DNA of 53,041 bases from CAYILR01 sp964364175 (GTDB taxonomy: Bacteria; Bdellovibrionota; UBA1018): NCBI GenBank assembly GCA_964364175.1, contig CAYILR010000031.1:1-53041 (forward strand). Reading direction: 5' to 3'. The notes below the pieces were generated by a model. It made no database searches, was not told where the DNA came from, and was given only the letters and a program-made list of their open reading frames with translations. Within the stretch, counting starts at the first letter, position 1. Each line of letters begins with the position of its first letter. The translations under genes were made by a program, and so were the position numbers. Positions 41,427-50,637 of this stretch are shown piece by piece.

Positions 41427-44400
41427 CTAACACCTGGATCTAAAAAAAACAGCCATCAGAAGAAAGATTTGAAGAGCCACAAAGGTGACCACCATCGTCG
41501 CTCCACCACTAGAGAAACCATAAGAATGCAGCCCCGCAGCTAAAATAAAATTCACGCCATACCAGGCCATGAGTACCAACAAGTATGCGATCGGAGCCGC
41601 AATCAGAGTTCCCAGGGGGCCAGCCCAACCAATCAATCGTGCGTGTAGAATCGCAATGAATCCCAGGTCCGCAATGAGAGCCCAAGTTTCTTTTGGATCC
41701 CACCCCCAAAAGCGCCCCCAGGAATAATCGGCCCAAATTCCCCCCAAAATAATTCCGACCGAGAGCAGAAATACGCCCAGTTGAATCATTCGATAACAAA
41801 GATGGGCATAGTTTCGATAAAATTGCGTCTTCTGAGGAGAAATCAACGTACGAACCAACGCTGTATTGCCAATCAGCATGGCAATCGTGAGGGCCGCGTA
41901 GGACAGCGTGATCGTGAGAACATGGATCGTTAACCAATAATTGCTTCGCAAAACAGCCACAATCGGATCGAGATCCGGACTGAGTGTCAGCGGGATGCTT
42001 TCTGCTAGGAATAAAATCAAAGAGCAGCCAATCCAAACCATACTAGAAAGTAAGGTTGTCCCGTAGAGCAGGAGGAGCCCAAAATTAAAAAAAGCAACCC
42101 CGAGCGCGACCCAAATCATCGTTCCATACATATTGGTGACAGGTGCAAAACCTGTAATCAAAATCCTCATCGTGAATCCGGATATGTGTAAAATCACCGG
42201 AATCGCAAAAAGTGCGGTTATCCATTTTTTGTGCAATTTCGCCATCAACAAAACTAAGCCAAGCAAGCAGTAACCTACGGCAGCCCAAAAGAACGGACGC
42301 AGGTGGTTCAGCGTGAGTTCGATGGGAATGTTTTTCAGCTGGTATCGAATCTCCTCGGGAAATTCCGAGACCTGCATCTTGTTTTGATTCCAGTGCTCTC
42401 CTGAAATCACTTCCTTTAGCAGCATGATCTGATGAAATGTGTCGATTTTTGTTTTGTCTCCTGCACTCATCGAACGATTGAGCAGCGGCCGCACTTGAGT
42501 GGCGAGATCTGTGTTTTCTAGTTCTTCCAACGAAAACCGAGTCCGTTTTGGATCGAGGTTAAGTTCAAGTCGCAGTTCAGGAGAGCGGACCTCGAGAATC
42601 TGTAGACGTGAAGCTGCCGGAGTTGCAGCCAACGCAAGGTATGCAGCGACTGATGGCACTCCTTCCACCGTGTATTTGCCAGAAATCAAAAGCAGTGTCT
42701 CACGTGCGAGTGTGTGCAGGGGTTTGATGCGCCCATTGTGAAGAACGGGAATGGACTCGGATGCCGATATCGGAATGGTAGATGCTGTTTTTTTAAAAAG
42801 CTCGGCTGGGTTCGGGTCTGTGTCTGCAAAACTGGAGGTGCCCATCAGCAAAAAGGCCACGAGTCCTACAGAATAGGCCGTTGCTGATTTTTTCCGATAA
42901 GCACGGCTTCTCATCAGCGTGAAAAGAATAATTCCCAGAGCTAAAACAAGCCCGCCCAGGTACTTGATCGCACGCCCCGGATCTTGATTGACTGAAAATA
43001 TCGAAAACGTCCTGCCGTCGGGCCGAATCTCATAACTCGATTGGTAGAGAGTGAATCCTGAAATTTTGAGAGGTTCGTTCATAGATATTTTTGCCTTTTG
43101 TCCTGTGCTCGAAACGGTGACGTCGCTTTCGAATTCCATCGGCGTTGAAGTGCGGAGGTAGTCTTTTTTAGTAAATCGATCCAGATGAATGCTGAATGGC
43201 AATCGCAGCGTTTGCGGTCCGTAGTAAACCTGAATCTCGCGACCTTGAGACGAAAGCGTCTGCTCTTGCCCCTCGCGGATCCAGTAAGTTTGAGAATCCG
43301 GCAGTCGCAACTCAAAACCGGAAGGAGGAAGATCAGCTCGTTCTTTGAGTGGTGCAGCTTCGACTTGCTCATTCCAGATCGCAGAGGGCAGCACTTTCAA
43401 AAGTTTGATCTGAATTTCCATCCAAGGCCCAACGGCCACGGTGTCTTGTGTGAGAGGAGCTTTCAAAAGCACTTGTTCGCCTTGTTTGAAAGCGATTTCA
43501 AACTGGGGTGGATCAGCCTTCAACAGAACCACGTCGATTTGTTTTCCTGATCCCGATGAATGAGCCGAATGCGCGGGGTAGTGGTAGCGAATTTGAAATG
43601 GGAGAGGAGTATCCGAATGAAGAGAAAAATCAGGAAAAAGAGCGAAAGCGATTTCCCTGATTTTTCCTTTCGGAGTTTCAATCATTAATTCTAGGGCAGG
43701 ATTAAGTCCTTTTTTCCCCTCGTCTGTGATTTTGTTTTTTGTCACGACAGCTTGCTCGAGAGCGCGGACGAGATGAATTTTGATATCGCCAATCCGTGCC
43801 CCTGAGTGTGCTAGCTTCGAAAGCGGTATGCTTTGAGTAATTTTTCCAGATTTTGTGAAATAAATATCCAGCGATGGAGCGACGGAAGAATCATTTTGAG
43901 GATGCGCGATCAACTGAAGGCTGGCTGGCCCGAGATCTCGGTAAGGATCTTGGGTTTCGTGCAGCCATTCGCTGACCTGAAAAAAACGACTTTTTAATTC
44001 GAGCTGAACTGCCAGCCCGGATTGTGCGGGACCTGCAGTGTATTCAGAGCGAAGCTGCGTGTAAGGAAGGTATCGAGTGAGTTTGAACAGTCCCACAAAT
44101 GATTGATTGAGAGAATGAAGTGAGGATTCATTCAGCGGATCGAGCCCGCGCTGCAGCGGGACACGGATGTGACTTTTTCCGCTCACTTGTGCATCAATTT
44201 GGAGGTAGGGAAGAATCACCGTTTGTGATTGAGAGCCTTGTTCAACGATCAGCTGCCCATCGATCCCATATCTCAAAGTCACCGCCGCCCCGAAGAGCAG
44301 CAGAAGCAATCCAGCGTGGGTGATCACAAATCCAGTTTGATGTTTTTTCCAGGGGATTCGAATGAGAGCAGCAAAAAGGATATTGATGCCCAGGAGCAAC

Positions 44401-44591
44401 AAGACTGCATAGAATCCAGGGGTTTCATAAACCCAAAGTTGAGCCAGGCGAGTGTTATAGCGGGATTCGATCAGAGTGCCAGCCGCAAGAATGAGGGAAA
44501 GGACAATCAGAAGTGGAACAGCTAGGCGTACAGATGAGAGGAATCGAAAAACTGGATTTTGAACAATGGAACGCCAAACGGCAGAGAGCAA
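41427..44591 (-). CDS. ccsBA: fused cytochrome c synthetase CcsBA (ResB-ResC)
   Basis: A 1054-residue system II haem exporter and cytochrome c synthetase. The N-terminal ResB/CcsB half begins RFLSSVRLAVPLLI and carries ITHAGLLLLLFG (membrane His); the C-terminal CcsA half has the haem-handling WWD motif (WGRFWGWDPKETWALI), flanking His in TIHV and LHARL, and GLHSYGF. I chose the TTG at 44591 because GAGGAG lies 9 nt upstream and translation then begins just before the conserved ResB start; a GTG at 44669 would add 26 residues without a ribosome site. As first gene of the barrel-cytochrome operon it would mature all the haem proteins here. Confidence 0.93.
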   Translation of the reverse strand: MLSAVWRSIVQNPVFRFLSSVRLAVPLLIVLSLILAAGTLIESRYNTRLAQLWVYETPGFYAVLLLLGINILFAALIRIPWKKHQTGFVITHAGLLLLLFGAAVTLRYGIDGQLIVEQGSQSQTVILPYLQIDAQVSGKSHIRVPLQRGLDPLNESSLHSLNQSFVGLFKLTRYLPYTQLRSEYTAGPAQSGLAVQLELKSRFFQVSEWLHETQDPYRDLGPASLQLIAHPQNDSSVAPSLDIYFTKSGKITQSIPLSKLAHSGARIGDIKIHLVRALEQAVVTKNKITDEGKKGLNPALELMIETPKGKIREIAFALFPDFSLHSDTPLPFQIRYHYPAHSAHSSGSGKQIDVVLLKADPPQFEIAFKQGEQVLLKAPLTQDTVAVGPWMEIQIKLLKVLPSAIWNEQVEAAPLKERADLPPSGFELRLPDSQTYWIREGQEQTLSSQGREIQVYYGPQTLRLPFSIHLDRFTKKDYLRTSTPMEFESDVTVSSTGQKAKISMNEPLKISGFTLYQSSYEIRPDGRTFSIFSVNQDPGRAIKYLGGLVLALGIILFTLMRSRAYRKKSATAYSVGLVAFLLMGTSSFADTDPNPAELFKKTASTIPISASESIPVLHNGRIKPLHTLARETLLLISGKYTVEGVPSVAAYLALAATPAASRLQILEVRSPELRLELNLDPKRTRFSLEELENTDLATQVRPLLNRSMSAGDKTKIDTFHQIMLLKEVISGEHWNQNKMQVSEFPEEIRYQLKNIPIELTLNHLRPFFWAAVGYCLLGLVLLMAKLHKKWITALFAIPVILHISGFTMRILITGFAPVTNMYGTMIWVALGVAFFNFGLLLLYGTTLLSSMVWIGCSLILFLAESIPLTLSPDLDPIVAVLRSNYWLTIHVLTITLSYAALTIAMLIGNTALVRTLISPQKTQFYRNYAHLCYRMIQLGVFLLSVGIILGGIWADYSWGRFWGWDPKETWALIADLGFIAILHARLIGWAGPLGTLIAAPIAYLLVLMAWYGVNFILAAGLHSYGFSSGGATMVVTFVALQIFLLMAVFFRSRC

Positions 44592-44696
44592 TGAGTAGTA
44601 CTCCTCAGTTAACAATATTCCTGAAACAGAGAAAAAGAGAGCATGATTTCGCCACACTCCCTTTTTCACTGAATTCAGAATAATTTACAAGAAGAA
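44592..44696. other. gap upstream of ccsBA
   Basis: A 105-bp gap between the monoheme gene and ccsBA. It holds the GAGGAG ribosome site (44601-44606) and a possible -10 (TATTCT or TATTGT); no hairpin followed by a T run is seen, so read-through from the monoheme gene is possible. Confidence 0.4.
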
Positions 44697-44978
44697 CTAA
44701 GGTTTAGATCCTTTGTCGCCAGGAGCTGTGTTGGCGTTGATTTCATCCAGATTGATGGCCTCATCGCCGTCCGAGTCCAATCCTTCAATTGCTTTGAAGT
44801 CATGGTTAGCTTTTTCAAAATCATAACCATAAGGGTTTAATTTTGGAGTCTGATCATGGCAAGTTTTGCAGCTGATGGCTTTTCCAGGATACTGAGTTTT
44901 CATTGCATTCCTCTGAGCAGGAGTTGCAAAGGCAGCGATTGAAAACAGGCTGATAAGTACAAGAATGATGGTTTTCAT
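44697..44978 (-). CDS. small monohaem protein with EF-hand-like loop
   Basis: A 93-residue exported protein with one haem site (CKTCH, near residue 38) and a Ca2+-binding-like loop DSDGDEAINLDE near the C-terminus. AAGGAG stands 8 nt before ATG 44978, which is preferred to ATG 44984, 2 nt after the same site. It may be an electron carrier whose fold needs calcium. Probably the first gene of the cytochrome operon. Confidence 0.85.
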   Translation of the reverse strand: MKTIILVLISLFSIAAFATPAQRNAMKTQYPGKAISCKTCHDQTPKLNPYGYDFEKANHDFKAIEGLDSDGDEAINLDEINANTAPGDKGSKP

Positions 44979-45013
44979 ATTCATGTCTCCTTCTGCATTT
45001 TTTATGCGAACAA

Positions 45014-45042
45014 ACTGTACTCCTGGATCATGAATGAGTCAA
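45014..45042 (-). promoter_or_regulatory. promoter of the cytochrome operon
   Basis: On the minus strand TTGACT (45042-45037), 17 nt, TACAGT (45019-45014). A start at about 45007 gives a short leader with an AAGGAG site. It may drive the genes down to 36367. Confidence 0.6.
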
Positions 45043-45105
45043 TCAAATGAGATGTAGCGTATAGAAAAAATGGGGAGTATACCCAAAGTCAGGAGGAAAT
45101 AATTT

Positions 45106-45528
45106 ATGAGCCAGCATCGACTTCCCGTTGAGGAATTTACCACACCAGATCCGATTACTGCTTCGTTGGAGACTACGATTGTGGAGTTGAATCGGATGAT
45201 GAAGGAAAACGGAATTAGGCATATTCCGGTGATCGATCAAATGAGAGTGGTAGGGATCATCAGTGATCGTGACCTCCGTGTTGCTTCATGCCTGAATCCA
45301 GTTGAGAAAAGTATGGTTTGCGCAAAGGACATTATGGTCTCTGATCCCATCACGGTCAGCTCCATGTCTCCTTTGGACGAAGTGGCGTATGAAATGTCCA
45401 AAAGAAAAATTGGCAGCGTCATCGTCAATGATGAGAATAATCAGTTTCTTGGAATTTTTACTGCCACCGACGCATTGAATGCTCTCATCGAAGTGGTCAG
45501 AGCTTCACCTGAGGCCAACGCTAATTAA
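45106..45528 (+). CDS. two-CBS-domain protein
   Basis: A 140-residue cytoplasmic protein made of two CBS motifs (RHIPVIDQMRVVGIISDRDL and GSVIVNDENNQFLGIFTATD). Such pairs bind adenine nucleotides or S-adenosyl compounds and act as energy or redox sensors. AGGAGG precedes ATG. It diverges from the cytochrome operon, so a link to respiration is possible but not shown. The last 8 bp overlap the convergent FKBP gene. Confidence 0.9.
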   Translation: MSQHRLPVEEFTTPDPITASLETTIVELNRMMKENGIRHIPVIDQMRVVGIISDRDLRVASCLNPVEKSMVCAKDIMVSDPITVSSMSPLDEVAYEMSKRKIGSVIVNDENNQFLGIFTATDALNALIEVVRASPEANAN

Positions 45529-46003
45529 TTTTTAAAAGTTCGATATCAAAAACAACGTCCGCCCCGGGCGGTATTTTTCCTGTGGGGCTGCCTTTGCTCC
45601 CGTATGCTAGTTTTGCTGGAACAGTGACTTTCCGCCTTTCACCTGCTTGAGCCCCAACGAGCGCTACTTCCCAGCCGTCGATGACTTTGCCTGCGCCGAG
45701 CTTAAAAGTTAAAGTTTTTCCACGATCGTAGGAAGAGTCCACCTTTTCTCCCGAAATCAAAAAAGCAGTGTAGTGTACCGTGAGTGAGTCTCCGTTCTTG
45801 GCTTTGGGACCCGTTCCTTCTTTCAGGACATCGGATTGCAGCCCCGGCCTCTTGGACTCGGTGCGGACGGGTGTAGGGGATGCAGAAGGTGCTTTTGTGG
45901 AAGGAGTGGTGCTCATTTTTTGAATGGTCTTCCACAGAATAAAAACCAAGCCTGCTGCAATCGCCGCATATGCAACCCAGACTGCGATTTCGAAAGATTT
46001 CAG
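45521..46003 (-). CDS. membrane-anchored FKBP-type peptidyl-prolyl isomerase, probable CTG start
   Basis: The C-terminal 110 residues are an FKBP domain (VHYTAFLISGEKVDSSYDRG, GKVIDGWEVAL, IPPGADVVFDIELLKI). Upstream in frame lies a complete hydrophobic helix (IAVWVAYAAIAAGLVFIL) and then a Ser/Thr/Pro linker, but no ATG, GTG or TTG start covers the helix except TTG 45949 inside it. The CTG at 46003 overlaps the upp stop as CTGA and has GGGA 7 nt upstream, so I take it as the start (160 residues, signal anchor). Start from ATG 45916 would give a soluble protein. Confidence 0.8.
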   Translation of the reverse strand: MKSFEIAVWVAYAAIAAGLVFILWKTIQKMSTTPSTKAPSASPTPVRTESKRPGLQSDVLKEGTGPKAKNGDSLTVHYTAFLISGEKVDSSYDRGKTLTFKLGAGKVIDGWEVALVGAQAGERRKVTVPAKLAYGSKGSPTGKIPPGADVVFDIELLKIN

Positions 46004-46665
46004 ACGACCGTCCCGAAAATCCGATCGCCCGCATCACCCAGGCCCGGACAGATATAGCCCTTTTCATTCAGCTGACGGTCGAGTCCTGCACAGAAAATCG
46101 TCAAATCGGGATGGTCCTTGGCAAGCCGACGCACCCCTTCTGGCGCCGCAAGAATAGAAACTAGCCGATACTGACCCGGAAATTGGCGTTTGAGCTCAGT
46201 TACGGCCTGAGATGTGGATCCTCCCGTGGCGAGCATGGGGTCCAGGAGGATGAAGGGGCGGTCGGGGTGTCCTAAGGGAATATTTTGGTAATAAACGGTG
46301 GGTTTCAGTGTTTTTTCATCCCGACGAATTCCCAGATGCCCAACACAAGCCTGAGGAAGCATTTCGTTGAAAGCGGTCAGCATGCCGAGACCCGCCCGTA
46401 AAATTGGCACCAGAACAGGGGGCTGCTCCTTGCGAAGCTGTTCGCCGGACATGGGTTCCAAGGGGGTTCGCAGAGAAACTGGCTCCAAAACCAGGTCTGC
46501 CGTGGCTGGATAAAACAAGAGGAGCGACAATTCATGCACCAATTGTCTAAAAACCGGAGTTCGGGTTCGAATATCCCTCAAATGGCTGAGCTTGTGACGA
46601 ACCAAAGGATGGTTCACTGAGTGAAATCGAGGGCAGTCTGCGAGGGGCTTTTCGAGAGTTTGCAT
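46000..46665 (-). CDS. upp: uracil phosphoribosyltransferase
   Basis: A 221-residue enzyme of pyrimidine salvage that makes UMP from uracil and PRPP. Motifs: VPILRAGLGM, the PRPP loop LLDPMLATGGST, and YICPGLGDAGDRIFGT at the uracil site. ATG 46665 has TACATT 7 nt before it and no ribosome site. Confidence 0.97.
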   Translation of the reverse strand: MQTLEKPLADCPRFHSVNHPLVRHKLSHLRDIRTRTPVFRQLVHELSLLLFYPATADLVLEPVSLRTPLEPMSGEQLRKEQPPVLVPILRAGLGMLTAFNEMLPQACVGHLGIRRDEKTLKPTVYYQNIPLGHPDRPFILLDPMLATGGSTSQAVTELKRQFPGQYRLVSILAAPEGVRRLAKDHPDLTIFCAGLDRQLNEKGYICPGLGDAGDRIFGTVV

Positions 46666-46672
46666 GATTTCA

Positions 46673-46701
46673 AATGTAACCCACATTTTGTGGAGGGAGA
46701 A
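46673..46701 (-). promoter_or_regulatory. possible leaderless promoter of upp
   Basis: On the minus strand TTCTCC (46701-46696), 17 nt, TACATT (46678-46673), 7 nt, ATG 46665. Confidence 0.4.
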
Positions 46702-46715
46702 TGCCGTTTTTGCGC

Positions 46716-46762
46716 TTGACCATTCCGGTTAACTCGTCTATCTCTGTCCGTCTCTTAAGAGA
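46716..46762 (+). promoter_or_regulatory. possible rpsL promoter and palindrome
   Basis: TTGACC (46716-46721), 17 nt, TATCTC (46739-46744). A perfect 12-bp palindrome TCTCTTAAGAGA follows at 46751-46762, at the expected transcript start; it could be an operator or a 5' hairpin of the ribosomal protein mRNA. Confidence 0.4.
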
Positions 46763-46802
46763 TATAGGATTACGAAAGTTAGGAAAGGATAAACCAGATT
46801 TC

Positions 46803-47213
46803 ATGCCTACCATTAACCAATTAGTTCGCGACGGGCGCTCCAACAAGCAGTGGAAAACCAAGAGCCCCGCGCTTCAAAGCTGCCCTCAACGCCGAGGTGT
46901 TTGCACACGCGTTTACACAACAACCCCAAAAAAACCTAACTCAGCATTGCGCAAAGTCTGCCGGGTTCGTTTGACCAACCAGTTCGAAGTGACTTCCTAT
47001 ATTCCAGGCGTCGGACACAATCTTCAAGAACACTCGATCGTGTTGATTCGTGGTGGCCGGGTGAAAGACCTGCCGGGCGTTCGTTACCACACCGTTCGTG
47101 GAACCCTCGATGCTCAAGGGGTTGCCAATCGTAAACAAAGTCGTTCCAAATACGGAACCAAAAAATCCGCTGGAGGCGCAGCTGCAGGAGCAGCCGCTCC
47201 CGCTGCTAAGTAA
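46803..47213 (+). CDS. rpsL: 30S ribosomal protein S12
   Basis: A 136-residue S12 with the invariant TTPKKPNSALRKV and GGRVKDLPGVRYH blocks; the lysines linked to streptomycin sensitivity are unchanged. The C-terminus has a short Ala/Gly tail (GGAAAGAAAPAAK) beyond the usual end. ATG 46803 is the family start. AGGAAAGGA lies 13 nt upstream, rather far. Confidence 0.98.
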   Translation: MPTINQLVRDGRSNKQWKTKSPALQSCPQRRGVCTRVYTTTPKKPNSALRKVCRVRLTNQFEVTSYIPGVGHNLQEHSIVLIRGGRVKDLPGVRYHTVRGTLDAQGVANRKQSRSKYGTKKSAGGAAAGAAAPAAK

Positions 47214-47229
47214 GCTGAGGTAATATCTA

Positions 47230-47700
47230 ATGGGTCGCAAAAGTTTCATTCGTAAACGTGAAGTTCATCCAGATCCGAAATTCCACGACACCGTCGTGAC
47301 GAAATTCGTGAGTGCTTTGTTGATTCAAGGCAAAAAATCGATCGCTGAGAAAATTCTCTATACCAGCGTCGATATTCTCGCTGAAAAAACCGGCGAAGAA
47401 GGATTAAAAGTTTTCAAAAAAGCTCTTGAGAATGTGAAACCCCTCCTCGAAGTTAAATCTCGTCGAGTCGGTGGCGCGACCTATCAAGTGCCCGTAGAAG
47501 TCAAGCCAGCACGCCGCCAGTCTTTGGCGTCACGCTGGATCATTGATTCTGCACGCACGCGATCTGAGCACTCCATGTCTGAACGCCTAGCGGGCGAGCT
47601 TATGGAAGCTGCAAACGGCCGTGGCGGCGCGATGAAAAAACGCGAAGACGTCCACAAGATGGCTGAAGCAAACAAAGCTTTCGCACACTACCGTTGGTAG
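47230..47700 (+). CDS. rpsG: 30S ribosomal protein S7
   Basis: A 156-residue S7 (MGRKSFIRKREVHPDPKF start, VKSRRVGGATYQVPVEV). It binds the 3' domain of 16S rRNA. GAGGT lies 8-9 nt before ATG. It is the second gene of the str operon, 16 bp after rpsL. Confidence 0.98.
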   Translation: MGRKSFIRKREVHPDPKFHDTVVTKFVSALLIQGKKSIAEKILYTSVDILAEKTGEEGLKVFKKALENVKPLLEVKSRRVGGATYQVPVEVKPARRQSLASRWIIDSARTRSEHSMSERLAGELMEAANGRGGAMKKREDVHKMAEANKAFAHYRW

Positions 47701-47799
47701 TTCGCTGTTCCAGTAGTTTAAAAATATCAATTTAAACGCCATATCCATTTAACATGGGTGACATAGGGTCCCTGAGTATAACTCAGAAAGGACTCTTAT

Positions 47800-47853
47800 A
47801 TGAAAAGCAAAGTCACGTTATTTGGTTACCCCATTCACTCCTGCCCAAAATAG
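47800..47853 (+). CDS. putative 17-residue leader peptide before fusA
   Basis: ATG 47800 is preceded by AAAGGA at a spacing of 7 nt and opens a 17-codon frame (MKSKVTLFGYPIHSCPK) ending in TAG at 47851-47853. The last codons form the 5' arm of the strong hairpin 47838-47871, so a ribosome reaching the stop would keep the hairpin open. A small hairpin (CTGAG-TATAA-CTCAG, 47772-47786) lies just before its ribosome site. It could regulate read-through from rpsG into fusA. Confidence 0.4.
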   Translation: MKSKVTLFGYPIHSCPK

Positions 47854-47871
47854 AATTGTTTTGGGCAGGAG
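47838..47871 (+). terminator. 13-bp perfect hairpin between rpsG and fusA
   Basis: CTCCTGCCCAAAA (47838-47850), loop TAGAATTG, TTTTGGGCAGGAG (47859-47871). The T run (47885-47890) begins only 13 nt after the stem, so it is not a standard intrinsic terminator; it may attenuate, pause or process the rpsLG transcript. Confidence 0.5.
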
Positions 47872-47888
47872 GAGTAGCGTGTAATTTT

Positions 47889-47916
47889 TTGACAAATCGA
47901 CAAGTTCAAGTACAGT
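47889..47916 (+). promoter_or_regulatory. fusA promoter
   Basis: A perfect TTGACA (47889-47894), 16 nt, TACAGT (47911-47916), 10 nt, ATG 47927. The expected start about 7 nt after the -10 leaves a leader of about 3-4 nt and no ribosome site. Confidence 0.65.
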
Positions 47917-47926
47917 CCGTTAGCAC

Positions 47927-50035
<2,109 letters not shown>

Positions 50036-50039
50036 AAAT

Positions 50040-50069
50040 TTGTTGCTAATTAAATTTAATCAGTATAAT
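50040..50069 (+). promoter_or_regulatory. promoter of the 50099 gene
   Basis: TTGTTG (50040-50045), 18 nt, perfect TATAAT (50064-50069); the ribosome site AGGAG follows at 50086-50090, so this transcript has a normal leader. Confidence 0.5.
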
Positions 50070-50098
50070 TAATTATCCAGTAATAGGAGCGAATTGAT

Positions 50099-50464
50099 AT
50101 GAAAGCTGTTCTGATTTTGTTGATGACTTTGGGATTGGGATTATCTCTTGCTCATGCGGACGATGATCTGTTTGAAAGCTCGATATGTGACGGTTCTCAT
50201 CTGGATGGATGTTTCATGACTACTTTTTCGCTCAGTGCGACAACCCTCGGTGCTACCTCGGATATAACTCGTGAAGTTCTGGGTTTGGACGACGAAGAAG
50301 CTCGCACCGTCGAGATGGCTCGCCCCGATGCGGTGAGACATCTTCAGAATTGTGAAAAAACTGCGCTTTTGGAAGATGCTCACAAAATTCTTCAGAGTAA
50401 ACCCCGTTTGAGTCAGGTTTCTGAGCAGGATCTCAGCTTGATTATTGCTGTTATTGAGAATTAG
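50099..50464 (+). CDS. small unknown exported protein
   Basis: A 121-residue protein with a Sec signal (VLILLMTLGLGLSLAHA) and an acidic mature part with three Cys. No family recognised. It has an AGGAG site, its own TATAAT promoter and a terminator right after it, so it is a single-gene unit. Confidence 0.75.
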   Translation: MKAVLILLMTLGLGLSLAHADDDLFESSICDGSHLDGCFMTTFSLSATTLGATSDITREVLGLDDEEARTVEMARPDAVRHLQNCEKTALLEDAHKILQSKPRLSQVSEQDLSLIIAVIEN

Positions 50465-50468
50465 AGAA

Positions 50469-50494
50469 CGCCGTCAGGCGGCCGACAATTTTTT
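50469..50494. terminator. intrinsic terminator
   Basis: A short GC stem (CGCC-GTCA-GGCG, or GCCG-TCAGG-CGGC) followed by GACAA and a run of six T at 50489-50494 ends the 50099 gene. It is 4 bp from the end of the convergent small membrane protein gene. Confidence 0.55.
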
Positions 50495-50497
50495 ATT

Positions 50498-50629
50498 TCA
50501 AAAATTAACGTAAATAAACCCAGATACTTTGCCCTGAAAGAGCTGCAACACCAGGACAAAAAGCAAAATATAGCCCATGATCATCATGGCTTGTTTTAAT
50601 TCAGATTGCTCATTCGACTGAGGATTCAT
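50498..50629 (-). CDS. 43-residue single-pass membrane protein
   Basis: ATG 50629 follows the stop of the MBOAT gene by 8 nt, with GGAG inside the last codons of that gene as ribosome site. The product has a polar head (MNPQSNEQSELKQ), one helix (MMIMGYILLFVLVLQLF) and a short tail. It may be a small partner of the acyltransferase. Confidence 0.55.
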   Translation of the reverse strand: MNPQSNEQSELKQAMMIMGYILLFVLVLQLFQGKVSGFIYVNF

Positions 50630-50637
50630 TTTATATA

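Noticed and set aside
46701..46802. 34-residue N-terminal extension of S12
   Set aside because: S12 begins MPTINQL in essentially all bacteria; the upstream frame covers the likely promoter.
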